From NCBI RefSeq assembly GCF_014646355.1, contig NZ_BMNH01000007.1:212807-276806 (forward strand): DNA of 64,000 nucleotides, read 5' to 3'. The notes below the pieces were generated by a model, which did no database searches, had not been told where the DNA came from, and was given only the letters and a program-made list of their open reading frames with translations. Every line of letters starts with the position of its first letter. Position 1 is the first letter of the stretch. A program made the translations under genes and the position numbers. The stretch is from Nonomuraea cavernae. Lineage in GTDB: Bacteria; Actinomycetota; Actinomycetes; Streptosporangiales; Streptosporangiaceae. Below, in pieces: positions 33,140-41,410 of the stretch.

Positions 33140-35007
33140 TGGCTACTCTTCCGGATGGGGAGGGCGGGGTGGCGACGAGCGAGGTGACGGTGGCGGCCCG
33201 GCCATGGGCGCGCTCGGACGCCGTGCTGGCCACGGCCATCACGATGATCGCCGTCCAGCTGGTGTGGAAGTTCGGCCTGGTGCAGCGGACCTACTTCCGC
33301 CAGGACGACTTCACCTTCATCGCCCGCGGCCTGGAACACGGGCTCACCTGGGACTACCTGATGCGGGTGGACTACGGGCACCTGGTGCCCGGGCCGTTCG
33401 CCATCCAGTGGATGATGGGCCGGCTCGGCGTCTACAACGACATGCTCGCCCACACCATCACGATCAGCCTGCTGGGCGCGGCCGGCCTGGCGCTGTTGCG
33501 GCTGCTCTGGGTGCTGTTCGGCGCCCGGCCGGCGATCCTCGTGCCGCTCGGCTTCTACCTGCTCACGCCGCTGACGATCTCGTCGCTGTCGTGGTGGGCG
33601 GTGGTGATCGAGACGCTGCCGTTCCAGATCGCGCTGCCGATGGCGCTGAGCTCGCACATCCTCTACAACCGGACCGCCCGCTTCCGGCACGCGGTCGCCG
33701 CCGCGGCCTGGGTCGTCCTCGCCATGCTGTTCTTCGTCAAGGCCCCCTTCATCCCGGTGCTGGCCTTCGTGCTGACCCTGGGCTGGTTTCCGCGGGCCGC
33801 GCGCAAGCCGGTCTGGCTGCTCTACCTCGCCGTGATCGCGGTCTACGCCGTGATCTTCTTCCGCCAGCTGTTCACGTCCGTGCAGCTCACCAACGACACG
33901 GTACGGCCGGGGCTGCCGGACCCGGCGATCGCCGCCGGCTTCGCCTGGAACCTGCTGACCGACTCCCTGGTGCCCGCGGCCCTCGGCGGCCCGTGGCAGT
34001 GGCGGCCGATCGGCGACGACTACGCCATCGCCGCGACGCCGCCCGTGATGGCCTGGGTGAGCCTGGCCGTCGTGGCGGCCGTGGTCACCGTCTCCGTGCT
34101 CTACCGGCGGCGGGCCTGGCTGGCCTGGGCCGCGCTGCTCGCCTACTTCGTGCTCGCCGACGTGGTGCCCGTCATGATCGGACGCATCGAGGAGCTCGGT
34201 CCCGACCTGGGCGGCTCCGAGCTGCGCTACGTCTCCCCCACGGCCACCGTGCTGGCGATCGTCCTCGGGCTGGCCTTCATCCCGCTGCGCGGCGAGGAAC
34301 GGCCCTGGCGGCGCCCGGCGGCGCCCCGGCTGAGGTACGCGTGGGTCCCGCTGGGCGTCGCGTTCGCGGCAGGCTCGGTGTGGTCGGTCACCGCGTACGC
34401 GCGCCTGCCGCTCGGCGAGCACGTCAAGAGCTACGTGGAGACAGGCCGGCTGGCGCTCAAGCGGGCCGGGGCGAACGCCGTCATCCTCGACACGCACGTC
34501 CCCGCCAAGGTCGTCTACCCGATCTTCTTCTACGACTACGCGCGGGTCTCCAAGGTGCTCGGCCCGATCGCGCCGTACCCGGTGACCTGGGCCCGGCAGC
34601 TGACCGGCCCGGTGCGCAACCCGCTCGTCTTCGACCCACAGGGCCGCCTGCGTCCGGTGGACATCGTGGGCGTGACGATCCCGCAGAGCGCCGGCTGCGT
34701 GCCGGTCGCGGGCCGGGAGGTGGTCTTCCGCCTCCCGGCGACGCTGCCCGAGGGTGAGTGGACGGCGCAGGTCGGCTACCTCAACCCGACGCCCACCAGC
34801 CTCGCCGTACGGCTGGGCGGCGGGCAGGCCGTCGTCCCGGCGGGCAAGGACTTCGGCTGGACGTTCGCCCCTGTCAAGGGCGGCGGGGCCGAGCTGACGA
34901 TCCGCACGGTGGACGGCCGCCCGGCGTGCATCGGGCAGATCAAGGTGGGCGTCCCGCGTCCCGCCAAGTCGGGCACGCCCAGCCCGCTGCAGCCCGTCAC
35001 CCGCTGA
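33139..35007 (+). CDS. large polytopic membrane protein (GT-C/ArnT-like)
   Basis: A 622-residue protein (GTG 33139, possibly leaderless; GTG 33169 after GGAGGG is an alternative). It has about ten membrane helices over residues 30-430, with FRQDDFTFIARGLEHGLTWDYL in the first outer loop (adjacent acidic DD, as in GT-C catalytic sites). A periplasmic C-terminal domain of about 190 residues contains beta-sandwich-like segments (GEWTAQVGYLNPTPTSLAVRLGGG). It is divergent from the membrane protein at 31511-33088 and closes the envelope locus. Probably a glycosyltransferase; substrate unknown. Confidence 0.8.
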   Translation: MATLPDGEGGVATSEVTVAARPWARSDAVLATAITMIAVQLVWKFGLVQRTYFRQDDFTFIARGLEHGLTWDYLMRVDYGHLVPGPFAIQWMMGRLGVYNDMLAHTITISLLGAAGLALLRLLWVLFGARPAILVPLGFYLLTPLTISSLSWWAVVIETLPFQIALPMALSSHILYNRTARFRHAVAAAAWVVLAMLFFVKAPFIPVLAFVLTLGWFPRAARKPVWLLYLAVIAVYAVIFFRQLFTSVQLTNDTVRPGLPDPAIAAGFAWNLLTDSLVPAALGGPWQWRPIGDDYAIAATPPVMAWVSLAVVAAVVTVSVLYRRRAWLAWAALLAYFVLADVVPVMIGRIEELGPDLGGSELRYVSPTATVLAIVLGLAFIPLRGEERPWRRPAAPRLRYAWVPLGVAFAAGSVWSVTAYARLPLGEHVKSYVETGRLALKRAGANAVILDTHVPAKVVYPIFFYDYARVSKVLGPIAPYPVTWARQLTGPVRNPLVFDPQGRLRPVDIVGVTIPQSAGCVPVAGREVVFRLPATLPEGEWTAQVGYLNPTPTSLAVRLGGGQAVVPAGKDFGWTFAPVKGGGAELTIRTVDGRPACIGQIKVGVPRPAKSGTPSPLQPVTR

Positions 35008-35236
35008 CCCCCGGGCCTCTCATCCTCGCGGGCACCAACGTGACCCGTCCCAGCGGGGACGCCTGCCCGACGAGCCTGGTCCCGACCGAGGATCGAGGCT
35101 CCAGGACCTGTCCAGCGCAAGGCAGGTCAGCGGCGGGGTAGCACGCCCAGGAGGGTTGCGGTCAGGGCCAGCTAGCCGTCCAGCAGCGGCTGCGGGCCGT
35201 CTCCGAAGACCTCACCGGGGTGAAGTTCCCTGTAGT

Positions 35237-35395
35237 TCAGTCCAAGCAGAACTCGTTTCCGTCCGGATCGGCGATCACGATGTAGCCCGCGCTGGTAGGA
35301 GGCGCGGGGCTCATCGCGGCGCGAGCGGGTGGCGCCGATACCGAAGAGGCGCTCGCACTCCGCTTCGAGGGCGGCCGTCCGCTCGTCGCCGTGAT
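35237..35395 (-). pseudogene. VOC/glyoxalase-family protein remnant
   Basis: One minus-strand frame reads ALEAECERLFGIGATRSRRDEPRASYQR and another SAGYIVIADPDGNEFCLD followed by a stop at 35237-35239. Joined by removing one G from CGCGGGCTAC near 35288, they give a typical C-terminal half of a VOC domain with the metal-ligand-type ending. The N-terminal half is not found. It is therefore a 5'-truncated and frameshifted pseudogene. Confidence 0.65.
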
Positions 35396-35537
35396 CTCCG
35401 GGCGATGGCGAGCCTGCTCGGAGATCTCGTTCGTTCGCCGGGCGAGGAGCCCGTGCCGGGAGTGATGACATCGGCAGAGGGCTCAGCGGCTTCGATGACT
35501 TACCCTCCTTGGTCGTGGCATCGGATCATCAGGCAAG

Positions 35538-35623
35538 TTGTTCGGTTTGCTTTTCTTGGCTGAAGCGAACAAGGCAGATGGATTTTGTTCGGTACAGTTA
35601 TATCGACTCAGCCGAACAAAATC
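35538..35623. promoter_or_regulatory. paired inverted repeats upstream of the Fic gene
   Basis: A perfect 12-base inverted repeat, GATTTTGTTCGG (35581-35592) and CCGAACAAAATC (35612-35623), lies just before the Fic start codon. A second, shorter one (TTGTTCG at 35538-35544 and CGAACAA at 35566-35572) uses the same half-site. Four copies of TTGTTCG in 86 bases suggest an operator for a repressor, perhaps Fic autoregulation. Confidence 0.6.
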
Positions 35624-35635
35624 ACGGGAGCGTCG

Positions 35636-36634
35636 GTGTCAGGACCGGGCAGGCCATCCAGGGCGACTGTGTATCAGCGCCTCGACGAGGCCGTTCGAGA
35701 ACTCCGTGACCGCTTGGGCGGACTGCCTTCGCCCGATGAGGCGGAGGACATCTGGTCTGACATCTGGCACCAGGAGGCTCACAACAGCACTGCGATCGAG
35801 GGCAACACACTCGTGTTGCAAGAGGTGGAGAAGCTCCTCGAGGAGGGGCGGGCGGTGGGTGCGAAACCGCTCAGGGACTACATGGAGGTGAGGGGGTACG
35901 GCGACGCCGCGAAGTGGGTGTACGGGCAGGCGCTGGAGCCGGGAGACTGGCAGAACGGAGAGCTCATCACGCTCCAGGAGGTTCGTCAGATACACCACAC
36001 CGCCATGTCGCTCGTGTGGGCTGTGGAGCCTCACTCGCATGCCACCCCCGCCGAAGGCCCGGGAAACTTCCGGCAGCACGAGATCGCCAAGTTCCCGGGA
36101 GGCATGAAGCCGCCGCCATGGCCGGAAGTCGACCCCCGGATGCGGGACTGGGTAAAGGCGGTCGATGACCTTCGCGGCGAGTCCGAGGAACCCCTCCCCG
36201 AACGCTTGGCTCACGTTCATAACCGGTTCGAACAAGTGCACCCGTTCCTCGACGGCAACGGACGGACAGGCCGTTTGGTGCTCAACTTGATACTTTGCAG
36301 AATTGGATATCCGCCAGCGATCATCTACAAGCGCGACCGCGACAAGTATCTTCAGGCGATGCGCCGAGCCGACAATGACGAGTTCGGCCCGTTGGGCGAA
36401 CTCATCGCACGCAGCGTGACGACGAATCTTTACCGCTTCGTCATGCCGGCGGTGGCCGGCTCGGTCAAGCTTGTCCCTCTACCTGCTCTCGCGACGCGCG
36501 ACGTCACCGAAAACGCCCTTCGGGTGGCTGCCGCACGGGGACGGCTTCGTGCGGTCAAGGGCGACGACGGCATGTGGCGTAGCAGCGAGAAGTGGGTGAA
36601 CGACTACCTCAAGTCGAGGCACCGCAGGTCGTGA
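35636..36634 (+). CDS. Fic-family protein (AMPylator, inhibitory motif present)
   Basis: A 332-residue Fic protein. The core motif HPFLDGNGRTGR (202-213) is complete, including catalytic His202. The N-terminal inhibitory motif STAIEGN (51-57) matches [S/T]xxxE[G/N], so it is a class II, self-inhibited AMP transferase. The last 60 residues look like a winged helix (DVTENALRVAAARGRLRAVKGDDGMWRSSEKWVNDYL), which may bind the upstream inverted repeats. I choose GTG 35636 (GGGAG upstream) rather than earlier codons that would lie inside the operator. Targets are unknown. It stands alone in a region of decayed genes. Confidence 0.92.
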   Translation: MSGPGRPSRATVYQRLDEAVRELRDRLGGLPSPDEAEDIWSDIWHQEAHNSTAIEGNTLVLQEVEKLLEEGRAVGAKPLRDYMEVRGYGDAAKWVYGQALEPGDWQNGELITLQEVRQIHHTAMSLVWAVEPHSHATPAEGPGNFRQHEIAKFPGGMKPPPWPEVDPRMRDWVKAVDDLRGESEEPLPERLAHVHNRFEQVHPFLDGNGRTGRLVLNLILCRIGYPPAIIYKRDRDKYLQAMRRADNDEFGPLGELIARSVTTNLYRFVMPAVAGSVKLVPLPALATRDVTENALRVAAARGRLRAVKGDDGMWRSSEKWVNDYLKSRHRRS

Positions 36635-36846
36635 CGCGTCTTCCGTAGGTGAAAGGCGGCCTGGCGCTGGGGGGATGAGCTGGAGGCGGCCCAGCGCGGT
36701 GAGGATCGGTCGTCCGCGGATCAGCATCTCGGCGGCGTCGGCCTGGCCGGGCGTCAAGGTGGTCAGCAGGGCGTACCCTCGTACGCGGCAGGCCGCTCCT
36801 GGCGGCGGCAGCCGTACCGGCCGTCCGGGTCACCGCCGAGTGGGTC
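36635..36846. other. junction region, no intact gene
   Basis: The Lnt-like frame is open back to about 36721 and resembles the family from about 36772 (LVRGRPLLAAAAVPAVRVTAEWVM), so the deletion breakpoint that removed the first half of lnt lies around 36640-36770. Nothing else is recognisable. Confidence 0.5.
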
Positions 36847-37812
36847 ATGAACCTCGCCGGACCGCATGGCGCTTGGTGGAGCCTGGCGTACACGCAGGCC
36901 GATTTCCTGCCCGTGCTGCAGACCGCCTCGGTCACCGGGGTCTGGGGCATCACCTTCCTCCTGTTGTTCGTGCCCGCCTCGATCGCGGTCCTGCGGCCAC
37001 GCGCGGCGGTGGTCTCGGGCGTGCTGGTCGCGCTCACGCTCGGCCATGGTTTCGTACGGCTCGCGACGCCCGCCGACACCGGAGGGCGGAAGGTCGCGCT
37101 GGTCGCGACCGACAACTCCGAGGATCTCGTCCGCCGGTACGGCGAGGCCGTCGACGCCGCGGTGGCCCGCGGCGCGGAGATCGTGGTGCTGCCCGAGAAG
37201 GTTTTCACGACCGCCGACCTGCCGTTCGCCCGCCCGGGGGTGGAGGTGATCGCGGGGATCGCCATGGAGACCAACAGCGCGGTCGGCTACCCCTCCGGGG
37301 TGCGCTACGACAAGCACCACATGATCCCCGGGGTGGAGCGCACGTTCCAGCCCGGCACCAGCTTGGCCTTCCTGGACGGCGACCGGCTCGGCCTCATCAT
37401 CTGTAAGGACCTCGACTTCCCTGGCCTGGTCAGGGAGTACGGCAAGGCCGGCGCCGCCGCCCTGCTCGCGCCCGCTTGGGACTTCGACGAGGACGCGTGG
37501 CTGCACAGCCGCATGGCGGTGGTGCGCGGTGTGGAGAACGGCCTGGCGGTGGCCCGTGCCGCACGCCAGGGATGGGTGACGGTCAGCGACAGCCGCGGCC
37601 GGATCGTGACCGAGCGCTACAGCGACAGAACGGGCATGACCACGGTCACGGCCACCCTGCCTCGGCAGGGCTCAGCCACCCTCTACATCGCCCTGGGCGA
37701 CTGGGCCGCGTGGGCCTCGACCGGGCTCCTGCTGCTCGCGCTCGGTGCGCTGGCCCTAAGAAATCGTCCAGCTGAGCGAGAGCCAGACCGGCGGAACCAC
37801 GACTCGCTCTGA
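36847..37812 (+). CDS. apolipoprotein N-acyltransferase-like protein, N-terminally truncated
   Basis: 321 residues from the first ATG, against about 500 for normal Lnt. The nitrilase-type domain is complete with Glu117 (VVLPEK), Lys156 (VRYDKHH) and Cys186 (LIICKDLDFP). Only two of the usual membrane helices remain, one before the domain (SVTGVWGITFLLLFVPASIAVL) and one at the C terminus. The missing first four helices anchor the enzyme and form part of the acyl-donor site, so it is probably nonfunctional even though the catalytic triad survives. No start-proximal Shine-Dalgarno is evident. Confidence 0.75.
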   Translation: MNLAGPHGAWWSLAYTQADFLPVLQTASVTGVWGITFLLLFVPASIAVLRPRAAVVSGVLVALTLGHGFVRLATPADTGGRKVALVATDNSEDLVRRYGEAVDAAVARGAEIVVLPEKVFTTADLPFARPGVEVIAGIAMETNSAVGYPSGVRYDKHHMIPGVERTFQPGTSLAFLDGDRLGLIICKDLDFPGLVREYGKAGAAALLAPAWDFDEDAWLHSRMAVVRGVENGLAVARAARQGWVTVSDSRGRIVTERYSDRTGMTTVTATLPRQGSATLYIALGDWAAWASTGLLLLALGALALRNRPAEREPDRRNHDSL

Positions 37813-37859
37813 GGTCGCCCTCGACTCCAGCCGCTCTCCGGCTCTCGTGTCGTTCGGGT

Positions 37860-38071
37860 ATGAGCGAGCAGGGAAACTGGCGCGAACTCAGGGATCGCCG
37901 AATGTCCGAGCCGAGGGCGGCCGAGGCCTATGAAGCCACGCGGATCGCCTACGAGCTGGGCAAGACAGTTCGGGCGGGATCATCCCCACCTTGCCGGTTC
38001 TGGAACGCCTTGCACGCGCGCTGGACGCGGATGTCGAGGTCCGCCTGACACCGAAGGCCCCAGCCGCTTGA
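37860..38071 (+). pseudogene. XRE-family antitoxin remnant with internal deletion
   Basis: From ATG 37860 the product begins MSEQGNWRELRDRRMSEPRA and continues AAEAYEATRIAYELGKTVRA, the usual N terminus of HigA-like XRE antitoxins. The HTH core (about 30 residues) is missing, and sequence resumes out of frame with GIIPTLPVLERLARALDADV up to a stop at 38069-38071, the normal C terminus of the same family. The junction is near 37974. No toxin gene is adjacent. Confidence 0.7.
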
Positions 38072-38222
38072 AAAGCCTCTGGGTGACCATCCGAGTGGGG
38101 CGCCGGCCAGACTGGCCTGGTCCCCGCCGGGGATGGAGCCCACCCTTCGCGGAGACCGTCCTTGGGGTACATGAATATCGATTCCGGCACGTGGCCACTA
38201 GGACTTGCGTAAGCTGCAAGCT

Positions 38223-38831
38223 ATGTTTCAGTTTATGAAACAGCCGCCGTCTGTCCTGCTTCCTTTGCTGCGTTCTCCCTTTCAGGGGGAGCTCCTGGCC
38301 TGGCTCTTTCTCCATCCCGACGAGGAGTACGCGCAGGTTGAGCTAGCCAGGAGATTCAGTGTCTCGGCCTCGACCGTGACGCGCGAAGTTGATCGTCTCG
38401 CCGCGGCGGGCCTGGTTGCCGAGCGGAGATTCGGCAATCTGCGGATGATCCGCGCGGACACCGACACGGTCGTGGCTCGACCGCTGACCGAGTTGCTCGC
38501 TCTGACGTACGGGCCGGTGGCCGTGCTCGGTGAACACCTGTCTGAGGTCGCCGCCGTCGAGGAGGCGTACATCTACGGCTCCTGGGCCGCACGCTACTCG
38601 GGAGAGCCCGGCCGGGTGCCGAACGATGTGGATGTCCTGGTTGTCGGTGCTGTCGATGAAGACGATCTCTACGACGCCGCCAGGGCCGCGGAACGGCGAC
38701 TCGGCAGGGAGGTGAACATGCGCCGGCTGAGCCGCGATGTCTGGGAGTCCTCAGGCGGCGATCCCTTCCTGGAAACGGTCAGGTCCCGGCCACTCGTACG
38801 ACTCAAGATTGAAAAGAGGGATGTTCGGTGA
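38223..38831 (+). CDS. HTH-nucleotidyltransferase fusion (MNT-type antitoxin-like)
   Basis: 202 residues. Residues 18-75 form a winged helix (QVELARRFSVSASTVTREVDRLAAAGLV); residues 112-145 carry the minimal nucleotidyltransferase motif YIYGSWAARYSGEPGRVPNDVDVLVVG with Gly119-Ser120 and Asp135/Asp137. In MNT-HEPN systems the nucleotidyltransferase AMPylates and neutralises the HEPN RNase; here the fused HTH suggests autoregulation. ATG 38223 has no clear Shine-Dalgarno and may be leaderless. It overlaps the gutted HEPN gene by GTGA. An AGCTGCAAGCT repeat at 38212-38222 sits at the start. Confidence 0.85.
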   Translation: MFQFMKQPPSVLLPLLRSPFQGELLAWLFLHPDEEYAQVELARRFSVSASTVTREVDRLAAAGLVAERRFGNLRMIRADTDTVVARPLTELLALTYGPVAVLGEHLSEVAAVEEAYIYGSWAARYSGEPGRVPNDVDVLVVGAVDEDDLYDAARAAERRLGREVNMRRLSRDVWESSGGDPFLETVRSRPLVRLKIEKRDVR

Positions 38832-39018
38832 GATGGGAACAAGGACGTGCCACTCTTGAGGGCATGCTGGGCCGATGCGTCGACGGCGGAATGAGGCGGA
38901 ATATCCGCGTCTGGGGTCACCTCAATTCGACGCCGACGATGTTCGGGCCGACATGGCCAAGGTCGAGGCGATCATGGAGATCTCGGCGAAAGTGATTGAT
39001 CAGATGCAGCCTTTCTGA
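38828..39018 (+). pseudogene. HEPN-domain toxin remnant with large internal deletion
   Basis: GTG 38828 overlaps the nucleotidyltransferase stop. The product starts VRWEQGRATLEGMLGR, the normal N terminus of partner proteins, then the central helices are gone. From 38875, in another frame, MRRRRNEAEYPRLGSPQFDA onward to a stop at 39016-39018 is the C-terminal part carrying the R-x-R-R-N-x-x-E-Y element that replaces the RNxxxH motif in this group. About 80 residues are missing, so the toxin is dead while the antitoxin-like gene is intact. Confidence 0.75.
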
Positions 39019-39171
39019 CGATGGTTTGGCTGCCCCCTCGGAGGAAGTGCCGCCACAGGCTGTACCTCGAAACGGGCTGGTCACCGCGGGATCGCTGGGA
39101 CCACCGTGCCGTACCCCATGGGGCCGGACGATGTCCCGTGGGGGGCCGGGCGGTGGCCCGGCCCCCGCCGC

Positions 39172-41349
39172 TCACTTGCCCGGTTCGGGATCCCGGGGCA
39201 GGCCGAGCATGCGCTCGCCGATGATGTTCAGCTGCACCTCGGTGGTGCCGCCGTAGATGGTCATCGCCCGGGTCGCCAGGACGGCCCGGTTCCAGTAGCC
39301 GGCGTCGCCGAGCTTCACGTCCGCCGCCACCACGGCCGAGGCGCCGAGCAGGTCGACCGCGGTCTCGGAGACGTGCTGGGCGTGCGAGGTGGACAGCAGC
39401 TTGCGCACCGAGGCGTCGGCGCCCGGCTCCGCCCCGGCGAGCTGCTTGAGCGTCACCCGCAGCGACAGCGCGTTGATCGAGTGGCCCTCGCAGACCACCT
39501 CGGCCACCTGCCGCGCCTCGACCGGGGTGAGCTCGCGGCCGAGCCGGCCGATCAGCCCGAGCAGGTCGGGCACCGAGGACCCGGTGCCGCCGGAGCCGGA
39601 CGAGAGCGAGACGCGCTCGTTGGACAGCGTGTTGCGGGCCACCTTCCAGCCGTCGCCGACCTGGCCCACGACCAGCTCGTCGGGCACGAACACGTCGTCG
39701 AGGAAGACCTCGTTGAACAGGTTCTCGCCGGTCATCTCGGTCAGCGGCCGGACCGTCACGCCGGGCCCCTTCATGTCCACGAGGAAGTAGGTGATGCCCT
39801 CGTGCTTGGAGCCCTCGGAGGAGTTGCGGGCGATGCAGATGCCCCACTCGGCGAAGTGCGCGACGGAGGTCCAGATCTTCTGACCGTTGAGCTTCCAGCC
39901 GCCCTCGACCCGCTCCGCCTTCATCTGCAGGGACGCCAGGTCGGACCCGGCGCCGGGCTCGGAGAACAGCTGGCACCACATCATCTCGCCGCTGAGCGTC
40001 TTGGGCAGGAAGCGCTCCTGCTGCTCCGGCGTGCCGTAGCTGACCAGCGACGGCACCACCCAGGCACCGATGATCATCGCCGGCAGCTTCACCTTGGCCG
40101 CCTTGAGCTCCTGCGCGATCAGCACCTGCTCCAGCGGCTTGGCGCCACGGCCCCACGGCGCGGGCAGGTGGGGCATGACGAAGCCCTGCGCGGCCAGGGC
40201 CCGCTTCTGCTCCTTGCCCTCCAGGGTGGCGATCTGCGCGATCTCCGCGCGGATCGACTCGCGCCGGGCCTCGGCGTCCTCGGGCAGCTCGATCTCCATC
40301 TCGCGGGTGACGCCCTGCAGGGCGAGCGCGGCGACCGAGGCCGCCCACTCGGCCGAGGAGCCGAGCAGGGCGCGGATGGTGAGCGCGCGGCGGTAGTAGA
40401 GGTGCGCCTCGTGCTCGTAGGTGTAGCCGATGCCGCCGAACGTCTGGATCGCGTCCTTGGCGCACTGGACGGCCGCGTCGGGGGCCATCACCCCGGCGAT
40501 CGCGGCGGCGTACTCCAGCTCACGTCCCTCGGCCCGGGTGGCGTCCCACACCGTGGCACGGGCCTGCTCCAGCGCGACGAGCATCCGCGACAGCTTGTGC
40601 TTGATCCCCTGGAACTGGCCGATCGGCCGGCCGAACTGGACGCGTATCTTGGCGTAGTCGGCGGCGGCGGTGACGCACCACGAGGCGAGCCCCGCGGCCT
40701 CGGCCCCGAGCAGGATGGCGGCCAGGTTGAGCACGTCGGGGCCCTCGACCCCGTCGAGCACGCGGTCGGCCGGCACGGTCACGTCCGACAGCTCGACCTT
40801 CGCCACCGACCTGGTCAGGTCCAGCGACTTCACGGACGTGACGGTCGCGGCGGAGGCGTCGAGCGCGATCCACTCCTCGCCGTCGGCGGTGGAGACCGGG
40901 AGCACGAGCACGCCGGCCTGGGAGGCGCCCAGCACGGGCTCCGCCGTGCCGGAGACCACGAGTGAGCCGTCGGCGGCGCGGGTGCCACTGAGCGCGCCCG
41001 TCAGCGCGACCGCGCCGGTCACCGTGCCGTCGGCGAGACCGGACAGCAGGTCGTGACGCTTGGAGGCGTGGATCACCGCGCTCGCGAGGACCGTCGGCAC
41101 GTACGGCCCCGGCGCCATCCGCTCGGCCAGCGCCTCGATGGCGACCGCCGCCTCCAGCAGCCCGTAGCCGGAGCCGCCGGCCTCCTCGGGCAGGTGCAGG
41201 CCGAGCAGCCCCTGCTCGGCGAGCCCCGACCAGAAGGGCGGGCGCTCGTCAGTCGCGGAGCGCAGCAGCTCGGCGGGAATGTTCCGGTCGGCCCAGCCGC
41301 GCACCGATTCGCGGAGCGCCTCGTGCTCCTCGCTCAATCCGATCGCCAT
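39172..41349 (-). CDS. two-domain acyl-CoA dehydrogenase (FadE34-like fusion)
   Basis: A 725-residue tandem fusion of two acyl-CoA dehydrogenase domains (about 1-345 and 350-725). FAD-binding features include QTFGGIGYTYEHEAHLYYRRA in the first domain and MMWCQLFSEPGAGSDLASL and MTIYGGTTEVQLNIIGERML in the second. This layout matches FadE34/ChsE3, a C24 steroid-CoA dehydrogenase, although fused FadE proteins of other specificity exist. The ATG 41349 is preceded by an inverted repeat AGAAC-n3-ATTCT. It supports sterol side-chain degradation together with the genes at 13.6-22 kb. Confidence 0.9.
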   Translation of the reverse strand: MAIGLSEEHEALRESVRGWADRNIPAELLRSATDERPPFWSGLAEQGLLGLHLPEEAGGSGYGLLEAAVAIEALAERMAPGPYVPTVLASAVIHASKRHDLLSGLADGTVTGAVALTGALSGTRAADGSLVVSGTAEPVLGASQAGVLVLPVSTADGEEWIALDASAATVTSVKSLDLTRSVAKVELSDVTVPADRVLDGVEGPDVLNLAAILLGAEAAGLASWCVTAAADYAKIRVQFGRPIGQFQGIKHKLSRMLVALEQARATVWDATRAEGRELEYAAAIAGVMAPDAAVQCAKDAIQTFGGIGYTYEHEAHLYYRRALTIRALLGSSAEWAASVAALALQGVTREMEIELPEDAEARRESIRAEIAQIATLEGKEQKRALAAQGFVMPHLPAPWGRGAKPLEQVLIAQELKAAKVKLPAMIIGAWVVPSLVSYGTPEQQERFLPKTLSGEMMWCQLFSEPGAGSDLASLQMKAERVEGGWKLNGQKIWTSVAHFAEWGICIARNSSEGSKHEGITYFLVDMKGPGVTVRPLTEMTGENLFNEVFLDDVFVPDELVVGQVGDGWKVARNTLSNERVSLSSGSGGTGSSVPDLLGLIGRLGRELTPVEARQVAEVVCEGHSINALSLRVTLKQLAGAEPGADASVRKLLSTSHAQHVSETAVDLLGASAVVAADVKLGDAGYWNRAVLATRAMTIYGGTTEVQLNIIGERMLGLPRDPEPGK

Positions 41350-41381
41350 CGCGCATCCTCCAAGCAGGTCCAGTTCTTGCC

Positions 41382-41394
41382 AGAACCATATTCT
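41382..41394. promoter_or_regulatory. inverted repeat upstream of the acyl-CoA dehydrogenase
   Basis: AGAACCATATTCT: two AGAAY half-sites with a three-base spacer, 33 bases upstream of the ATG at 41349. A similar element, AGAATGTAATTCT, precedes the acyl-CoA synthetase at 42393. The spacer differs from the two-base KstR-like boxes. Confidence 0.4.
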
Positions 41395-41410
41395 AGAGGA
41401 CGCTTCTAGC

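Larger units (their letters stand above)
35008..35635. other. gene-poor stretch with remnants and inverted repeats
   Basis: No intact gene. 35008-35236 shows nothing recognisable; 35237-35395 is a broken VOC gene; 35440-35635 is AT-richer and holds two inverted repeats upstream of the Fic gene. This is the left edge of an accessory region. Confidence 0.6.
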
